Assembly: GCF_900537175.1 (NCBI RefSeq)
Contig: NZ_LS999833.1
Location: forward strand, 1,178,001-1,242,000
From: Lentilitoribacter sp. Alg239-R112
Lineage (GTDB): Bacteria > Pseudomonadota > Alphaproteobacteria > Rhizobiales > Rhizobiaceae
DNA length: 64,000 nt
Direction of reading: 5' to 3'
Position numbers and translations under genes: made by a program. Below are positions 9,326 through 21,493 of the stretch, piece after piece. Position 1 is the first letter of the stretch. Every line of letters starts with the position of its first letter. Below the pieces are notes generated by a model. It saw only the letters and a program-made list of their open reading frames with translations. It did not search any database and had not been told where the DNA came from.

Positions 9326-9697
9326 TTACTTAGGACGCTTCGCACCATATTTAGAGCGACGCTGTTTACGATCCTTAACACCTTGCGTATCAAGAACACC
9401 ACGGATGACGTGATAACGAACACCCGGCAAATCTTTCACACGGCCGCCGCGGATCATCACAACAGAGTGCTCTTGAAGATTATGGCCTTCACCAGGAATA
9501 TAGCCGATAACCTCAAAACCATTGGTCAAACGGATCTTGGCAACTTTACGAAGCGCTGAGTTAGGCTTCTTAGGAGTTGTTGTATAAACACGAGTACAAA
9601 CACCACGTTTTTGTGGGTTTTGCTCCATTGCCGGAACTTTTGAACGCTTAATCGGTGCCTTGCGAGGCTTACGAATTAGCTGGTTTACTGTAGGCAT
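9326..9697 (-). CDS. rpsL: 30S ribosomal protein S12
   Basis: 123 residues, full length. S12 sits at the decoding centre. The segment [15 protein letters not shown] carries K43 and the [10 protein letters not shown] segment carries K88; both are the wild-type lysines whose substitution gives streptomycin resistance elsewhere, so no resistance allele is seen. It is the first gene of rpsL-rpsG-fusA-tuf. Unlike the usual alphaproteobacterial order, rpoC is not directly upstream: two unrelated genes and about 2.6 kb intervene, so this operon must have its own promoter. Confidence 0.99.
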   Translation of the reverse strand: MPTVNQLIRKPRKAPIKRSKVPAMEQNPQKRGVCTRVYTTTPKKPNSALRKVAKIRLTNGFEVIGYIPGEGHNLQEHSVVMIRGGRVKDLPGVRYHVIRGVLDTQGVKDRKQRRSKYGAKRPK

Positions 9698-10160
9698 ATT
9701 AACCTATCCTTCAAATTTCGTTTCGCACCTTCAAGTTATCAGGCGCTTTTTCAAAATCGTTATCACCATGCGCAATATGAGGCCTATATCCATTTTAATA
9801 ACGGAAGGCCCCAATATAATACAGAGGATGCAGAAGCATCATGTGTGCAGCAATGACTTTAACAATGCGATTTAAGCCTAGTTTGAGACCTCTTCCAGCG
9901 CGCGTCGCGCCGAACAAAGTGGACTCACTTTTGCTTTGATGATCGGTAATTACTGCTAACGACTATGTTCGTCAACACTTATCGCACTTTTTTTTGGTTT
10001 TTTATCTCTGAGGCGAACTCACAGCTCATTCACAAAATTGCGTTTCGAGTTGATGTGCAATCTTAGCCGATGTTCATTACCGTAGAAACGACAACGAAAA
10101 TATATTTGACACAATATGACGGAGTAGTAGCCCGACAACGGAAAAACCAGGATTTATGAC
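9698..10160. other. Divergent intergenic region between rpsL and the DegP-like gene
   Basis: This 463-bp region must hold the promoters of the str operon (minus) and of the protease gene (plus). On the minus strand TTGACG (9975-9970) is a good -35 hexamer, but 17 bases on there is only TAATTA. On the plus strand TTGACA at 10106-10111 lies 50 bp before the protease ATG, again without a recognisable -10. No RNA gene or small ORF is convincing. A long rpsL leader is likely if the TTGACG is used. Confidence 0.35.
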
Positions 10161-11486
10161 ATGAAAAAACTGATGACATATTTAATAACGATAATAGCAA
10201 TCGCCCTCTCAGTGATACTTCTGACATTGTCTTATTCTCTTGCATTAGCGCAAGGGTTACCAGGTTCCCTGCCCTATGATGAAAAACGCGGGGTGCTAAG
10301 TTTTTCAAATGTTTTAAATCCGGCATTCAAATCCGTTACACTCATACATTCAGGTTCATCTTCTGCAAATGGAAGTTTTATCCCAAAGTCAGTCGGTTCC
10401 GGCGTAATTATCGATGGGCAAAAAGGCTTAATCATCACAAACTCGCATGTCGTGACAGGAAGTAACCGTTTTCGTATCCAATTGGCTGATCACAGGTGGT
10501 TGGATGCAGAATTGGTTGGAACAGATGCCCCATCAGATATTGCTCTACTAAAGACGGGTCCGTTACCGAACCAAATTCAAATTGCCGATTCCGATCTTAG
10601 TCGCGTTGGTGATGTTGTGTTTGCGCTTGGATATCCGCTCGGTTTGAAACAAACTCTGACCTTTGGCATTATCAGCGGCTTATCGCGCAATTCCGGTGGC
10701 GCAAGCCTGAATGACTTTATTCAAACAGATGCAGCCATTAATTCAGGAAATTCTGGCGGCGCACTTTTAAACAGTAAAGGCGAGCTTATCGGTATTAACA
10801 CGTCAATCATTTCGCAATCAGGCGGCAGCATTGGCATTGGCTTTTCTGTCCCGTCAAGAATGGCGCTTTCTGTCGCCAAACAGCTAGAAAAGTTTGGCGA
10901 AGTTCGACGTGGTGCAGTTGGCATCGTCATTAATCACGTTTCAGAAGAGGATTCAAAACGCGTTGGAATAGATAATTGGGATGGTGCAACAATAGTTCGT
11001 ATTGAAGAAGGTTCGCCAGCAGATATTGCAGGTCTCCAAGCGGGTGATGTTATCACCAAATTCAACAACAGACATGTCACCACAGCAGACAGCTTACGTG
11101 CTTGGATTGGTGTCAGCGAAGCAGAAACACCACTTGAGTTTACCTATTTGCGAGAAGGCAAACCACCTGAGACAATAATAGTCCATGCACGAGCGCTAAA
11201 CATAACACCAGTCTCTGGCCTCAACTCAATTGGCATAAATGTCAGACCAATATCTGAAAGTGATAACATTCCAGAAAAAGTCAAAGGCATCTTCATTCAC
11301 AAACTCGACGAAGGTTCACCGGCTGAACTAGCAGGTTTAATGCAAGGCGATGTGATCGTGGCCGTTAATGATGAATTCGCAGCAAGCAGGCAAGTATGTG
11401 ATCGCCTTGTACATGAAGCAGAGGGCATTGCTAGGTTTGTGGTCTATCGCGGGAATATGCTTATTCCGATTATTGTGCAGTTTTGA
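10161..11486 (+). CDS. DegP/HtrA-like trypsin-fold serine protease with two PDZ domains
   Basis: 441 residues. A signal peptide or membrane anchor spans about 1-30 (hydrophobic to S-L-A-L-A-Q). The trypsin-like domain carries the full catalytic triad: H96 in TNSHVV, D126 in SDIALLK and S198 in GNSGGAL. Two PDZ domains follow, roughly 225-335 (ADIAGLQAGDVITKFNN) and 350-441 (AELAGLMQGDVIVAVND). This is the DegQ/DegS layout for periplasmic proteins, which degrade misfolded proteins and sometimes trigger envelope-stress signalling. It is inserted, on the opposite strand, between rpoC and rpsL where these are normally adjacent. The second PDZ is divergent. Specific role unknown. Confidence 0.92.
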   Translation: MKKLMTYLITIIAIALSVILLTLSYSLALAQGLPGSLPYDEKRGVLSFSNVLNPAFKSVTLIHSGSSSANGSFIPKSVGSGVIIDGQKGLIITNSHVVTGSNRFRIQLADHRWLDAELVGTDAPSDIALLKTGPLPNQIQIADSDLSRVGDVVFALGYPLGLKQTLTFGIISGLSRNSGGASLNDFIQTDAAINSGNSGGALLNSKGELIGINTSIISQSGGSIGIGFSVPSRMALSVAKQLEKFGEVRRGAVGIVINHVSEEDSKRVGIDNWDGATIVRIEEGSPADIAGLQAGDVITKFNNRHVTTADSLRAWIGVSEAETPLEFTYLREGKPPETIIVHARALNITPVSGLNSIGINVRPISESDNIPEKVKGIFIHKLDEGSPAELAGLMQGDVIVAVNDEFAASRQVCDRLVHEAEGIARFVVYRGNMLIPIIVQF

Positions 11487-11563
11487 GGACCATCAATAAA
11501 ATCAATGTATAACATTTTTAAAAGTTCCCAACAGGATTTTGGTATACAGGGAAAGATGGACGA

Positions 11564-12091
11564 CTATCTTGCCAAATTTCGACCGCGTTTTCCTCGAATT
11601 TTAAATCGTTTCATTACATTTGAAATAGAAAGTTTCCTTCCACGTGGCAATACAGCCGGCAATTTATTCATCTTCTGAAGATTCAATATATCGCCTCTAT
11701 ACATTTCCTTATTTCTTCGTAAAGGTCCAGCAGCCGACCTGCAGGCCCAATTACCACCGCGTCTCTTAGTAGATGGATTGTAGGTATTTGAGCCGTATTT
11801 AAAACATAATTCCACGAACCTATTAGTAGGTACACCTCCCATACGTGCTTTCCAATGACCTTTTAGTACAATAGAATTTCCAGGATAAACTAAATAAACC
11901 CGTCCATTACTTGAAGTGTAATAAATCTGCGTTCCATGCGCGGAATCATACATTCTCGACGTCAAATTGGAAAAACGCTCATTAACATACTCTAGCGTGT
12001 TCCAATTACTGTCCAGACCAAAACTTACAACGGACTTTAAGTTCATTAACACCAAGGCGGTGGCAAGAATAATTAAACGAAAACATCTCAT
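11564..12091 (-). CDS. Exported protein of unknown function (possibly DUF995-like)
   Basis: About 175 residues from the ATG at 12091; a TTG six codons upstream is a less likely start. A signal peptide covers the first 23 or so residues (MRCFRLIILATALVLMNL onward). The mature part has aromatic beta-strand-like stretches (IYYTSSNGRVYLVYPGNSIV, KGHWKAR), two cysteines (ELCFKYG and NWACRS) likely to pair, and a strongly basic C-terminal tail (KRFKIRGKRGRNLAR). The plan resembles small DUF995 proteins of rhizobia that end a W-x(n)-C-x(n)-C beta domain, but I cannot confirm it. It converges with the protease gene and may belong to the same insertion. Confidence 0.6.
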   Translation of the reverse strand: MRCFRLIILATALVLMNLKSVVSFGLDSNWNTLEYVNERFSNLTSRMYDSAHGTQIYYTSSNGRVYLVYPGNSIVLKGHWKARMGGVPTNRFVELCFKYGSNTYNPSTKRRGGNWACRSAAGPLRRNKEMYRGDILNLQKMNKLPAVLPRGRKLSISNVMKRFKIRGKRGRNLAR

Positions 12092-12228
12092 GGTAGACGA
12101 CTCTAACAACTCTTAATAGTTATTTTGTCCTACAGTATTCGATAACACAACGCTAGCATAGAAACTGTTCTGTGTGTACTCTTATAAATAGATACTGAAC
12201 TTCATTCAAAAAATCTATTATCAAATAA

Positions 12229-12254
12229 AAACCCCGCCATTGCTGACGGGGTTC
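12229..12254 (-). terminator. Rho-independent terminator of rpoC
   Basis: On the minus strand AACCCCG (12253-12247) pairs with CGGGGTT (12236-12230), loop of ten bases, followed by TTTATTTG. It lies just after the rpoC stop codon at 12273. The core CCCCGTCAGCAATGGCGGGG differs from the tuf terminator core by one loop base. Confidence 0.88.
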
Positions 12255-12272
12255 CAAATATCCAAGCTAATC

Positions 12273-15200
12273 TTACTCAGCCGGAGTTTCCTCTGGTGTA
12301 GCATCGCCGCTTAGTTCTTCCAGCATTGGAGCTGCTTCTTCAACTTGAGTATTTGCTTTCTTATCTTCGATAATAAGCTCATCACGTTGAGATGCGACAC
12401 GGCGGATTTGGCTCATTTGGCCACCCGTACCTGCTGGGATCAATCGACCCACGATAACGTTCTCTTTAAGACCTTGTAGTGTATCAGTCTTACCGGCAAT
12501 TGCGCCTTCTGTAAGAACTTTCGTTGTCTCTTGGAACGATGCCGCTGAGATGAAGGAAGGCGTTTGAAGCGAAGCTTTGGTAATACCCAATAGAACAGGG
12601 TTACCAGATGCAGGCTTACGACCATCTTCTTCCAAACGCTTGTTGACCGTTTGCAGCTCAAGCTTATCAACATTATCACCAGGGATATATGTTGAATCAC
12701 CACTTTCTGTGATCTCAACTTTTTGCAGCATCTGGCGAACAATCACCTCAATGTGCTTATCATTGATCAACACGCCCTGCAGACGATAAACTTCTTGAAT
12801 CTCATTAACGAGGTAAGAAGCCAAAGCCTCAACGCCTTTAATAGCCAAGATGTCATGTGGTGCTGGATTACCGTCGAGGATATATTCACCCATTTCGATA
12901 AAGTCACCATCCTGCAGATGGAACGGTTTACCTTTTGGAATGAGATATTCGGCCTGTTCGACACCCTCTTCCGCTGGCTCGATGATAATGCGACGCTTGT
13001 TTTTGTAATCGCGGCCAAAACGAATTGTACCGTCAATTTCAGCAATAATCGCATGATCTTTCGGACGACGTGCTTCGAAAAGTTCAGCAACACGCGGAAG
13101 ACCACCAGTAATATCTTTCGTTTTTGCACTTTCCATTGGGAAACGTGCAATCACTTCACCGGCAGTGATTTTCTGACCAGGTTCCACAGACAAGATCGCA
13201 TCCACTGAAAGCAGGAAGCGAGCTTCGCCACCACGATCCAGTTTTGCAACATTGCCGTCTTTGTCTTTGATGACAATTGCAGGCTTAAGATCAGCACCGC
13301 GCGGCGTAGAACGCCAATCGATAACCTGACGCTTTGTGATACCCGTTGCTTCATCGGCACTTTCCAGAACGGAAACACCATCAACCACATCCTCAAAGTC
13401 AATCGTACCTGTGACCTCAGTCATGATTGGGCGTGTGTACGGATCCCATTCAGCAAGGCGCTGACCGCGATTAACCGCATCACCATCATCAACAAAGATT
13501 TTAGAACCATAACTAACACGTTGTGACGCGCGCTCTGCACCAGTTTCATCGATGATCTGGACAGACATGTTACGACCCATAGCCACCAGGTGACCGTCTT
13601 TATGACGAACCATATTACGGTTCTTCATCCGGATAGTCCCCTCATAAGAGGCTTCCATATAAGATGAATCCACCACTGTCGCAGTACCGCCCAAGTGGAA
13701 CGTACGCATAGTAAGCTGAGTACCCGGCTCACCAATGGATTGCGCTGCGATAACACCAACAGCTTCACCCATATTTGCTTTTGTACCACGTGCAAGGTCA
13801 CGACCATAACATGTGCCGCAAATACCGTTTTGCAATACACATGTAAGCGGAGAACGAATTTCAATCGACTGAATACCAGCCGCTTCAATTTTGATAACAT
13901 CCGCCTCGTCAACCATACGACCTGCAGGGATCAGAACACTACCATCGGCAGGGTTGATAACATCCACAAGGATCGTGCGACCCAAGACGCGCTGACCAAT
14001 CGGCGCAACAACCTGACCCGCGTCAACGATAGGTGTCATTGTAAGACCCTTATCAGTGCCACAATCAGGCTGAGTGATGATGCAATCCTGAGCAACATCA
14101 ACCAAACGACGTGTCAGATAACCGGAGTTAGCCGTTTTAAGCGCAGTATCGGCAAGACCCTTACGCGCACCGTGAGTGGAGTTAAAGTACTCATTCACAG
14201 TCAAGCCTTCTTTAAAGTTTGAGATGATCGGAGTTTCGATAATCTCACCAGAAGGTTTAGCCATAAGGCCACGCATACCACCAAGCTGACGCATCTGGTT
14301 CACAGAACCACGAGCACCAGAGTGGCTCATCATGTAAATCGAGTTGATCTGCTTTTGACGACCATCTTCATCGAAAACAACCGCTTTAAGAAGATCCATC
14401 ATCTCATCGGTTACTTTTTCGTTGGCTTTACCCCAAGCATCAATGACCTTGTTGTATTTCTCACCTTTGGTGATCAGACCGTCATTATACTGCTGCTCAT
14501 AATCCTGAACCATTGTCTCAGTATCGGAAACAATAGTTTTCTTAGAATCAGGAATGATCATGTCATCCTTACCGAAGGAAATACCAGCCATACAAGCATG
14601 CTTAAAGCCAAGTTGCATGATACGGTCACAGAAGATAACCGCTTCTTTCTGACCACAATGACGATAAACATCATCGATCATTTTCGAAATGTTCTTCTTA
14701 GTCATAATCTGATTGCAAACATCAAATACGACTTTGGCATTCTTCGGAAGCAATTCACCAATGATCATACGGCCAGGTGTTGTTTCAACAATTTCAGAAG
14801 TTGGATTACCTTCTTCATCAACTGATTTGAAACGACCTTTGATTTTTGCATGAAGTGTCACAACACCATTATCCAGCGCGTGGTGCAATTCACCCATATC
14901 AGAGAAGGCCATGTCTTCGCCAGGCTCGTTCGAGTTCATGATTGATAGATAATAAATACCAAGAACCATATCTTGCGAAGGCACGATGATCGGTTGACCA
15001 TTGGCCGGGTGCAAGATGTTGTTTGTTGACATCATCAAGACACGAGCTTCAAGCTGTGCTTCCAGTGATAGCGGCACGTGTACCGCCATTTGGTCACCAT
15101 CAAAGTCAGCATTAAAGGCTGTACATACAAGCGGATGAAGCTGGATAGCTTTACCTTCAACCAAGGTAGGTTCAAATGCTTGAATGCCCAATCTGTGCAA

Positions 15201-16490
15201 TGTAGGCGCGCGGTTTAGTAGAACCGGATGCTCACGAATAACCTCATCGAGGATATCCCAAACTTCTGGTTTTTCCTTCTCAACCAATTTTTTGGCTTGC
15301 TTCACAGTTGAAGAAAAGCCTTTAGCGTCAAGACGAGCATAGATAAATGGTTTGAAAAGTTCCAAAGCCATTTTCTTAGGCAAACCACACTGGTGTAGTT
15401 TCAACTCAGGACCAGACACAATCACCGAGCGACCAGAATAATCAACCCGTTTACCGAGCAAGTTCTGACGGAAACGACCCTGCTTACCTTTAAGCATATC
15501 TGATAGTGATTTCAGCGGGCGTTTATTAGCACCAGTAATCACACGACCACGACGACCATTATCAAACAGAGCATCAACAGATTCTTGAAGCATGCGCTTC
15601 TCGTTTCGGATGATGATTCCAGGAGCACGAAGCTCCATAAGACGCTTCAAGCGGTTGTTACGGTTGATCACACGACGATAAAGATCGTTCAAATCGGATG
15701 TCGCAAAACGACCACCATCCAGCGGAACCAATGGACGAAGATCCGGCGGAATCACTGGAACGATTTTCAGGATCATCCACTCCGGACGGTTACCAGATTC
15801 AATGAAGTTTTCAACGACTTTGAGACGCTTCATGAATTTCTTGGTTTTAAGCTCAGATGTTGTTTCTGCTAGATCCGCACGAAGCTGGCCTGCAATTTCA
15901 ACAAGATCCATAGACGCAAGCAATTCAAAAATAGCTTCCGCACCAATCATCGCAGTAAATGTATCTTCACCGAACTCATCACTTGCAAGCATATATTCTT
16001 CTTCAGAAAGAAGCTGTTGTTCTCCAAGGGATGTAAGACCAGGTTCTGTTACGATATAGTTTTCGAAATACAGAACGCGCTCGATATCCTTCAAAGTCAT
16101 ATCAAGCAAAGTAGCGATACGACTAGGAAGCGATTTCAAGAACCAGATATGTGCCACAGGAGCAGCCAGCTCAATGTGACCCATGCGTTCACGGCGAACA
16201 CGTGCAAGCGTAACTTCAACGCCACACTTCTCGCAGATAACGCCTTTATACTTCATGCGTTTATATTTACCGCACAGGCATTCGTAATCTTTGATCGGAC
16301 CAAAGATACGAGCGCAGAATAGACCATCGCGCTCAGGCTTGAACGTACGATAGTTGATTGTTTCAGGCTTTTTAATCTCGCCAAACGACCATGATAGAAT
16401 TTTTTCCGGACTAGCAATAGAAATCCGGATTGAATCAAAGGTTTGCGCTGGCGCGGTTGGATTGAAAAGATTCATGACCTCTTGGTTCAT
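12273..16490 (-). CDS. rpoC: DNA-directed RNA polymerase subunit beta'
   Basis: 1405 residues, the normal alphaproteobacterial length. The catalytic metal-binding loop [12 protein letters not shown] is present, as are the N-terminal zinc site ([20 protein letters not shown]) and the second zinc site (CGTDKG ... [13 protein letters not shown]). The trigger-loop and bridge-helix region ([25 protein letters not shown]) is intact. The C-terminus is acidic ([15 protein letters not shown]). It follows rpoB with a 183-bp gap and is the last gene of the rplKAJL-rpoBC group, closed by a terminator, instead of being followed by rpsL. Confidence 0.99.
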   Translation of the reverse strand: MNQEVMNLFNPTAPAQTFDSIRISIASPEKILSWSFGEIKKPETINYRTFKPERDGLFCARIFGPIKDYECLCGKYKRMKYKGVICEKCGVEVTLARVRRERMGHIELAAPVAHIWFLKSLPSRIATLLDMTLKDIERVLYFENYIVTEPGLTSLGEQQLLSEEEYMLASDEFGEDTFTAMIGAEAIFELLASMDLVEIAGQLRADLAETTSELKTKKFMKRLKVVENFIESGNRPEWMILKIVPVIPPDLRPLVPLDGGRFATSDLNDLYRRVINRNNRLKRLMELRAPGIIIRNEKRMLQESVDALFDNGRRGRVITGANKRPLKSLSDMLKGKQGRFRQNLLGKRVDYSGRSVIVSGPELKLHQCGLPKKMALELFKPFIYARLDAKGFSSTVKQAKKLVEKEKPEVWDILDEVIREHPVLLNRAPTLHRLGIQAFEPTLVEGKAIQLHPLVCTAFNADFDGDQMAVHVPLSLEAQLEARVLMMSTNNILHPANGQPIIVPSQDMVLGIYYLSIMNSNEPGEDMAFSDMGELHHALDNGVVTLHAKIKGRFKSVDEEGNPTSEIVETTPGRMIIGELLPKNAKVVFDVCNQIMTKKNISKMIDDVYRHCGQKEAVIFCDRIMQLGFKHACMAGISFGKDDMIIPDSKKTIVSDTETMVQDYEQQYNDGLITKGEKYNKVIDAWGKANEKVTDEMMDLLKAVVFDEDGRQKQINSIYMMSHSGARGSVNQMRQLGGMRGLMAKPSGEIIETPIISNFKEGLTVNEYFNSTHGARKGLADTALKTANSGYLTRRLVDVAQDCIITQPDCGTDKGLTMTPIVDAGQVVAPIGQRVLGRTILVDVINPADGSVLIPAGRMVDEADVIKIEAAGIQSIEIRSPLTCVLQNGICGTCYGRDLARGTKANMGEAVGVIAAQSIGEPGTQLTMRTFHLGGTATVVDSSYMEASYEGTIRMKNRNMVRHKDGHLVAMGRNMSVQIIDETGAERASQRVSYGSKIFVDDGDAVNRGQRLAEWDPYTRPIMTEVTGTIDFEDVVDGVSVLESADEATGITKRQVIDWRSTPRGADLKPAIVIKDKDGNVAKLDRGGEARFLLSVDAILSVEPGQKITAGEVIARFPMESAKTKDITGGLPRVAELFEARRPKDHAIIAEIDGTIRFGRDYKNKRRIIIEPAEEGVEQAEYLIPKGKPFHLQDGDFIEMGEYILDGNPAPHDILAIKGVEALASYLVNEIQEVYRLQGVLINDKHIEVIVRQMLQKVEITESGDSTYIPGDNVDKLELQTVNKRLEEDGRKPASGNPVLLGITKASLQTPSFISAASFQETTKVLTEGAIAGKTDTLQGLKENVIVGRLIPAGTGGQMSQIRRVASQRDELIIEDKKANTQVEEAAPMLEELSGDATPEETPAE

Positions 16491-16673
16491 GTATGTCTCC
16501 TTCGTGAGGCTTCGCCCCGTTTTGTCGTATTAGGCCGCTTTACGCTCCGGCTCGTAATACCACTGAAATCCTAACGACCGATAACGGCCCTCGCCCACTT
16601 AAAAACTCGCAAAGTGAACAATGATGAATAGTGCGGCAGAGCTTAATCCTCTGCCACACCTAAACTTCTCAGA

Positions 16674-19600
16674 CTATTCAGCAGGCTCTGCTGGCTCGTC
16701 CGCACCGTCTTCGATCTCTTCGACACGAGTATCTTCAAGTTCGACATTCAGGCCTAGAGAACGCATCTCTTTAACCAGAACATTGAAACTCTCTGGGATA
16801 CCAGCTTCGAAAGTATCATCACCTCGAACAATGGCTTCATAAACCTTCGTACGACCGGCAACGTCATCGGATTTAACCGTGAGCATTTCCTGCAATGTGT
16901 ACGCTGCACCATATGCTTCAAGTGCCCACACTTCCATCTCACCAAAGCGCTGACCACCAAACTGGGCTTTACCGCCAAGTGGCTGCTGGGTGACAAGTGA
17001 GTACGGCCCAATTGAACGTGCGTGGATTTTGTCGTCCACCAAGTGGTTCAATTTAAGCATATAAATGTAACCAACGGTCACAGGACGATCGAACATTTCA
17101 CCGGTACGCCCATCATAGAGCTGTGATTGACCACTTTCGTGCAATCCAGCCTTAACAAGCATTTCGTTGACGTCTTTTTCAACAGCACCATCAAAAACTG
17201 GTGTTGCAATTGAAACGCCGCGGCGTGTTTGCTCAGCCAAACGAACAACTGACTCATCGTCATAATTGTCCATTGAGTCACCCTTAGGTCCCTCGCCCAT
17301 AACACTATCAAGTGTTACACGCAGTGGCTCGATATTACCTTCCGCACGGTAAGCATCCAGCATATCGCCGATTTTCTTACCCATACCAGCACAAGCCCAA
17401 CCAAGGTGTGTTTCAAGAATCTGACCAACATTCATACGTGACGGCACACCCAATGGGTTTAGCACCACGTCCACATGTTCACCATCTTCGAGGAATGGCA
17501 TATCTTCGTTTGGCAAGATGCGTGAAACCACACCCTTGTTACCATGACGACCCGCCATTTTATCACCTGGCTGAATTTTACGCTTCACAGCAACGAAAAC
17601 TTTAACCATTTTCATCACGCCCGGAAGCATTTCATCGCCACGTTGAACTTTTTCGACCTTATCCATGAAGAGAGCTTCAAGGCGAGATTTTGACTCATCA
17701 TACTGTGTACGAAGAGCTTCGACCTTTTCTTGTTTCTTCTCGTCTTCAACCGCAAAGAGGAACCATTGTGAACGCGGATAATCAGCTAAAAGCTCATCCG
17801 TAATCTCAGCACCCTTTTTGAAGCCTTTAGGGCCTGCAATTGCTGGCGTGCCCTTAAGCATATCAGACAAACGTGCATAGATATTACGGTCCAAAATGGC
17901 CTGCTCATCATCACGGTCTTTAGCTAGACGTTCGATTTCTTCGCGCTCAATAGCCATTGCACGCTCATCTTTTTCAACGCCATGGCGGTTGAAAACTCGA
18001 ACTTCCACGATAGTACCAACACCACCAGGAGGCATACGCATTGATGTATCACGTACATCAGAAGCCTTCTCACCAAAGATCGCTCGCAAAAGCTTCTCTT
18101 CAGGTGTCATAGGGCTTTCGCCTTTAGGTGTAATCTTACCAACAAGAATATCGCCAGGTTTAACTTCAGCACCGATATAAACAATACCTGCCTCGTCGAG
18201 GTTCTTAAGAGCCTCTTCAGAAACGTTAGGAATATCACGCGTGATTTCCTCAGGACCGAGTTTCGTATCACGCGCCATCACTTCATATTCATCAATGTGA
18301 ATAGAGGTAAACACATCATCACGAACAATACGTTCTGATAGAAGGATTGAATCCTCAAAGTTATAACCGTTCCAAGGCATAAACGCGACAAGCGCATTGC
18401 GACCAAGAGCCAAGTCACCAAGATCAGTTGATGGACCATCGGCAAGAATATCGCCTTTATTGACCACATCTCCAACAGTCACTAGCGGACGTTGATTGAT
18501 ACAAGTGTTTTGGTTGGAGCGCTGATATTTCTGCAAACGGTAAATATCAACACCAGATTTGGTTACATCAAGATCTTCCGTAGCACGAATAACGATACGT
18601 GTTGCATCAACCTGATCAACTACACCGCCACGTTTTGCACCAATCGCAGCGCCGGAGTCTGAGGCCACAATTGGCTCCATACCCGTACCAACAAATGGCG
18701 CTTCAGCGCGCAATAGCGGAACAGCCTGACGCTGCATGTTTGAACCCATCAATGCACGGTTCGCATCATCGTTCTCAAGGAACGGGATCAATGCCGCAGC
18801 AACTGATACCAGCTGCTTCGGCGAAACATCCATGAGGTCAACATTTTCACGCGGAACCATCATCACATCGCCAGAATGACGGCAGATAACGAAATCATTG
18901 ACGATAACGCCATCAGCTGAAACTTCAGCATTAGCCTGTCCAACGCGATATTTAGCTTCTTCCATTGCTGAAAGATAAACAACGTCTTCAGTCACACGAC
19001 CATCAACAACTTTACGATATGGGCTCTCAATGAAACCATATTTATTCACACGAGCAAATGTAGCCAATGAATTGATCAAACCAATATTTGGACCCTCAGG
19101 GGTCTCAATTGGGCAGATACGACCATAGTGAGTTGGATGAACGTCACGTACTTCAAAGCCAGCACGCTCACGTGTTAGACCACCTGGCCCCAATGCAGAA
19201 AGACGACGCTTATGCGTAATCTCTGACAATGGATTCACTTGGTCCATAAACTGTGACAATTGCGATGAACCAAAGAACTCACGAACAGCGGCAGCAGCAG
19301 GTTTTGCATTAATCAAATCCTGCGGCATAACTGTGTCGATCTCAATAGATGACATACGCTCTTTAATTGCACGTTCCATGCGAAGAAGACCAATGCGATA
19401 TTGGTTCTCCATAAGCTCGCCAACTGAACGAACACGACGGTTACCCAAGTTGTCAATATCGTCAATCTCGCCTTTGCCATCACGCAATTCTACAAGCGTT
19501 TTAACAACTGCCATGATGTCTTCTTTGCGAAGAACACGAACCGTGTCTTCCGCATCAAGATCAAGACGCATGTTCATTTTCACGCGACCAACTGCAGAAA

Positions 19601-20819
19601 GATCGTAACGTTCTGAATCGAAGAACAATGATTTAAACATTGCTTCAGCAGAATCCATGGTCGGCGGCTCACCTGGACGCATCACACGATAAATATCAAA
19701 CAATGCATCTTGGCGGCTTGAATTTTTATCCACTGATAATGTGTTGCGGATGTAAGAACCAATATTGATGTGATCAATATCCAGAATTGGAAGTTCTTTA
19801 AAACCAGCTTCTACCAACATTGGAAGCGTTTTATCATCAAGTTCATCACCGGCTTCAAGGTAAATCTCACCAGTTTCCATGTTGACAATATCTTCAGCGA
19901 CATAATTGCCGAAGAGGTCTTCTTCAGTTGCTCGAATAGCTTTAACGTTCTTTTCAGCAAGTTGCTTGATCAAACGCGGTGTTATTTTCTTACCAAGTTC
20001 AACAACAACTTCACCACTATCTGCATCAATCATGTCAGCAGAGGCTTTAGTGCCCTTTAACGTATCCGCATTGAACGGAATACGCCAGTTTTCGCCATCA
20101 AACTCAAAAGTAGATTTTGTATAGAAGAATTCTAAAATCTCTTCAGGATCGAGACCAAGAGCCATCAACAATGATGTCACTGGAATTTTACGACGACGAT
20201 CAATACGAGCGTGAACGATATCTTTCGCATCAAACTCGATATCCAACCATGAACCACGGTAAGGAATAACACGAGCAGCGAAAAGCAACTTACCAGATGA
20301 ATGGCTTTTGCCTTTATCATGATCAAAGAACACACCAGGTGAACGGTGCATTTGAGAAACAATAACACGCTCAGTACCATTAACGATAAATGTACCGTTT
20401 GGTGTCATCAAAGGCATGTCGCCCATATAAACGTTTTGCTCTTTGATATCTTTAACAGACTTGGCACCTGTATCCTCATCAATATCAAAAACGATCAGAC
20501 GTAATGTGACTTTCAGCGGCGCTGAATATGTCAAATCGCGCTGACGGCACTCTTCTGTATCAAATTTAGGTGGCTCAAATTCGTAGGATACGAATTCCAT
20601 TGTGGCAGCACCGGAAAAGTCTGAAATCGGGAAAACAGACTTAAATACGGACTGTAGACCCTCATCACCACGACCACCCTCAGGTTCTTCAACCATTAAG
20701 AATTGATCATAAGATGACATCTGAACCTCGATGAGGTTCGGCATATCAATTACTTCTGGAATTTTACCAAAAAATTTACGAACGCGTCTGCGACCATTGA
20801 AGGAAAGCTTCTCAGCCAT
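16674..20819 (-). CDS. rpoB: DNA-directed RNA polymerase subunit beta
   Basis: 1381 residues from the ATG at 20819, chosen because AAAGGAGC lies seven bases upstream and because homologues begin [18 protein letters not shown]; an ATG six codons further up overlaps that Shine-Dalgarno. The rifampicin region is wild type ([20 protein letters not shown], then [10 protein letters not shown]), retaining the Asp, His and Ser positions associated with resistance when mutated. The C-terminus carries [27 protein letters not shown] split here as [18 protein letters not shown] and WALEAYGA. It lies 218 bp downstream of rplL, with an intervening hairpin expected to tune the ratio of ribosomal protein to polymerase. 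Confidence 0.99.
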   Translation of the reverse strand: MAEKLSFNGRRRVRKFFGKIPEVIDMPNLIEVQMSSYDQFLMVEEPEGGRGDEGLQSVFKSVFPISDFSGAATMEFVSYEFEPPKFDTEECRQRDLTYSAPLKVTLRLIVFDIDEDTGAKSVKDIKEQNVYMGDMPLMTPNGTFIVNGTERVIVSQMHRSPGVFFDHDKGKSHSSGKLLFAARVIPYRGSWLDIEFDAKDIVHARIDRRRKIPVTSLLMALGLDPEEILEFFYTKSTFEFDGENWRIPFNADTLKGTKASADMIDADSGEVVVELGKKITPRLIKQLAEKNVKAIRATEEDLFGNYVAEDIVNMETGEIYLEAGDELDDKTLPMLVEAGFKELPILDIDHINIGSYIRNTLSVDKNSSRQDALFDIYRVMRPGEPPTMDSAEAMFKSLFFDSERYDLSAVGRVKMNMRLDLDAEDTVRVLRKEDIMAVVKTLVELRDGKGEIDDIDNLGNRRVRSVGELMENQYRIGLLRMERAIKERMSSIEIDTVMPQDLINAKPAAAAVREFFGSSQLSQFMDQVNPLSEITHKRRLSALGPGGLTRERAGFEVRDVHPTHYGRICPIETPEGPNIGLINSLATFARVNKYGFIESPYRKVVDGRVTEDVVYLSAMEEAKYRVGQANAEVSADGVIVNDFVICRHSGDVMMVPRENVDLMDVSPKQLVSVAAALIPFLENDDANRALMGSNMQRQAVPLLRAEAPFVGTGMEPIVASDSGAAIGAKRGGVVDQVDATRIVIRATEDLDVTKSGVDIYRLQKYQRSNQNTCINQRPLVTVGDVVNKGDILADGPSTDLGDLALGRNALVAFMPWNGYNFEDSILLSERIVRDDVFTSIHIDEYEVMARDTKLGPEEITRDIPNVSEEALKNLDEAGIVYIGAEVKPGDILVGKITPKGESPMTPEEKLLRAIFGEKASDVRDTSMRMPPGGVGTIVEVRVFNRHGVEKDERAMAIEREEIERLAKDRDDEQAILDRNIYARLSDMLKGTPAIAGPKGFKKGAEITDELLADYPRSQWFLFAVEDEKKQEKVEALRTQYDESKSRLEALFMDKVEKVQRGDEMLPGVMKMVKVFVAVKRKIQPGDKMAGRHGNKGVVSRILPNEDMPFLEDGEHVDVVLNPLGVPSRMNVGQILETHLGWACAGMGKKIGDMLDAYRAEGNIEPLRVTLDSVMGEGPKGDSMDNYDDESVVRLAEQTRRGVSIATPVFDGAVEKDVNEMLVKAGLHESGQSQLYDGRTGEMFDRPVTVGYIYMLKLNHLVDDKIHARSIGPYSLVTQQPLGGKAQFGGQRFGEMEVWALEAYGAAYTLQEMLTVKSDDVAGRTKVYEAIVRGDDTFEAGIPESFNVLVKEMRSLGLNVELEDTRVEEIEDGADEPAEPAE

Positions 20820-20962
20820 CGCCGCTCCTTTTTGCATGTTTGTCTAGCCTGCATGTGGCGGATAATCGCTGGCCAAGCGATGCCGCACTATGAGAATTCC
20901 ACACGCTGGTGACCAATCTGGATGCTTAAACTAAGCTGTCCCGGCCTACCTTAGAGAACCCA

Positions 20963-20995
20963 TTACCCAAGCAGCAAAAAATGCTACTTGGGTAA
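20963..20995 (-). promoter_or_regulatory. rplL-rpoB intergenic attenuator/processing hairpin
   Basis: TTACCCAAGCAGCA (20963-20976) pairs with TGCTACTTGGGTAA (20982-20995): 13 Watson-Crick pairs and one A/C position that becomes a G-U wobble in the minus-strand RNA, with a five-base loop. There is no U-tract after it on the minus strand. It stands where enterobacteria have the partial terminator and RNase III site between rplL and rpoB, so a similar attenuation or processing role is inferred. Confidence 0.6.
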
Positions 20996-21055
20996 TAGTT
21001 TCACTCGCAGAATAAGCGAAGGCGATTTGCGTCGCCTCCACTCAAAATACTTAAC

Positions 21056-21430
21056 TTACTTAAGCTCAGCTTTAGCGCCAGCTTCTTCAAGTTTCTTTTT
21101 GATTTCTTCAGCTTCACCTTTAGAAATCTGTTCTTTAACTGCTTTAGGTGCACTTTCAACAAGCTCTTTAGCTTCTTTAAGGCCAAGACCTGTAAGTCCA
21201 CGCACTTCTTTAATAACAGCAATTTTGTTTGAGCCAGCTTCTGTAAGAACAACGTCAAATTCTGTTTGCTCTTCAGCAGAACCACCAGCATCGCCAGCAG
21301 CAACAGCAGCAACAGCTACAGGAGCAGCAGCAGAAACGCCCCACTCTTCTTCAAGCATCTTAGAAAGCTCAGCAGCTTCCAAAACTGTTAGTTTAGATAG
21401 TTCTTCAACTAGTTTGGCAAGATCAGCCAT
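21056..21430 (-). CDS. rplL: 50S ribosomal protein L7/L12
   Basis: 124 residues from the ATG at 21430; an ATG three codons upstream touches the AAAGGA ribosome binding site, leaving the second ATG correctly spaced. The N-terminal dimerisation helix hairpin ([20 protein letters not shown]), the Ala-rich hinge and the C-terminal domain ([30 protein letters not shown]) are all present. L12 dimers on L10 form the ribosomal stalk that recruits GTPase factors. It follows rplJ by 63 bp. Confidence 0.98.
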   Translation of the reverse strand: MADLAKLVEELSKLTVLEAAELSKMLEEEWGVSAAAPVAVAAVAAGDAGGSAEEQTEFDVVLTEAGSNKIAVIKEVRGLTGLGLKEAKELVESAPKAVKEQISKGEAEEIKKKLEEAGAKAELK

Positions 21431-21493
21431 TTTATTCATCCTTTAATTCGGTTCGAACCGGTTTTAATAATTTTAAACGATCACGATAACTGC

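Noticed and set aside
9970..9975. TTGACG as the rpsL promoter
   Set aside because: Good -35 but no -10 within 16-18 bases; kept only as a note in the intergenic entry.
10106..10111. TTGACA as the DegP-like gene promoter
   Set aside because: The expected -10 position reads AGCCCG, so a complete promoter cannot be supported.
16674..20819. Rifampicin or streptomycin resistance alleles in rpoB/rpsL
   Set aside because: The key positions (Asp, His and Ser of the rifampicin region; K43 and K88 of S12) are wild type.
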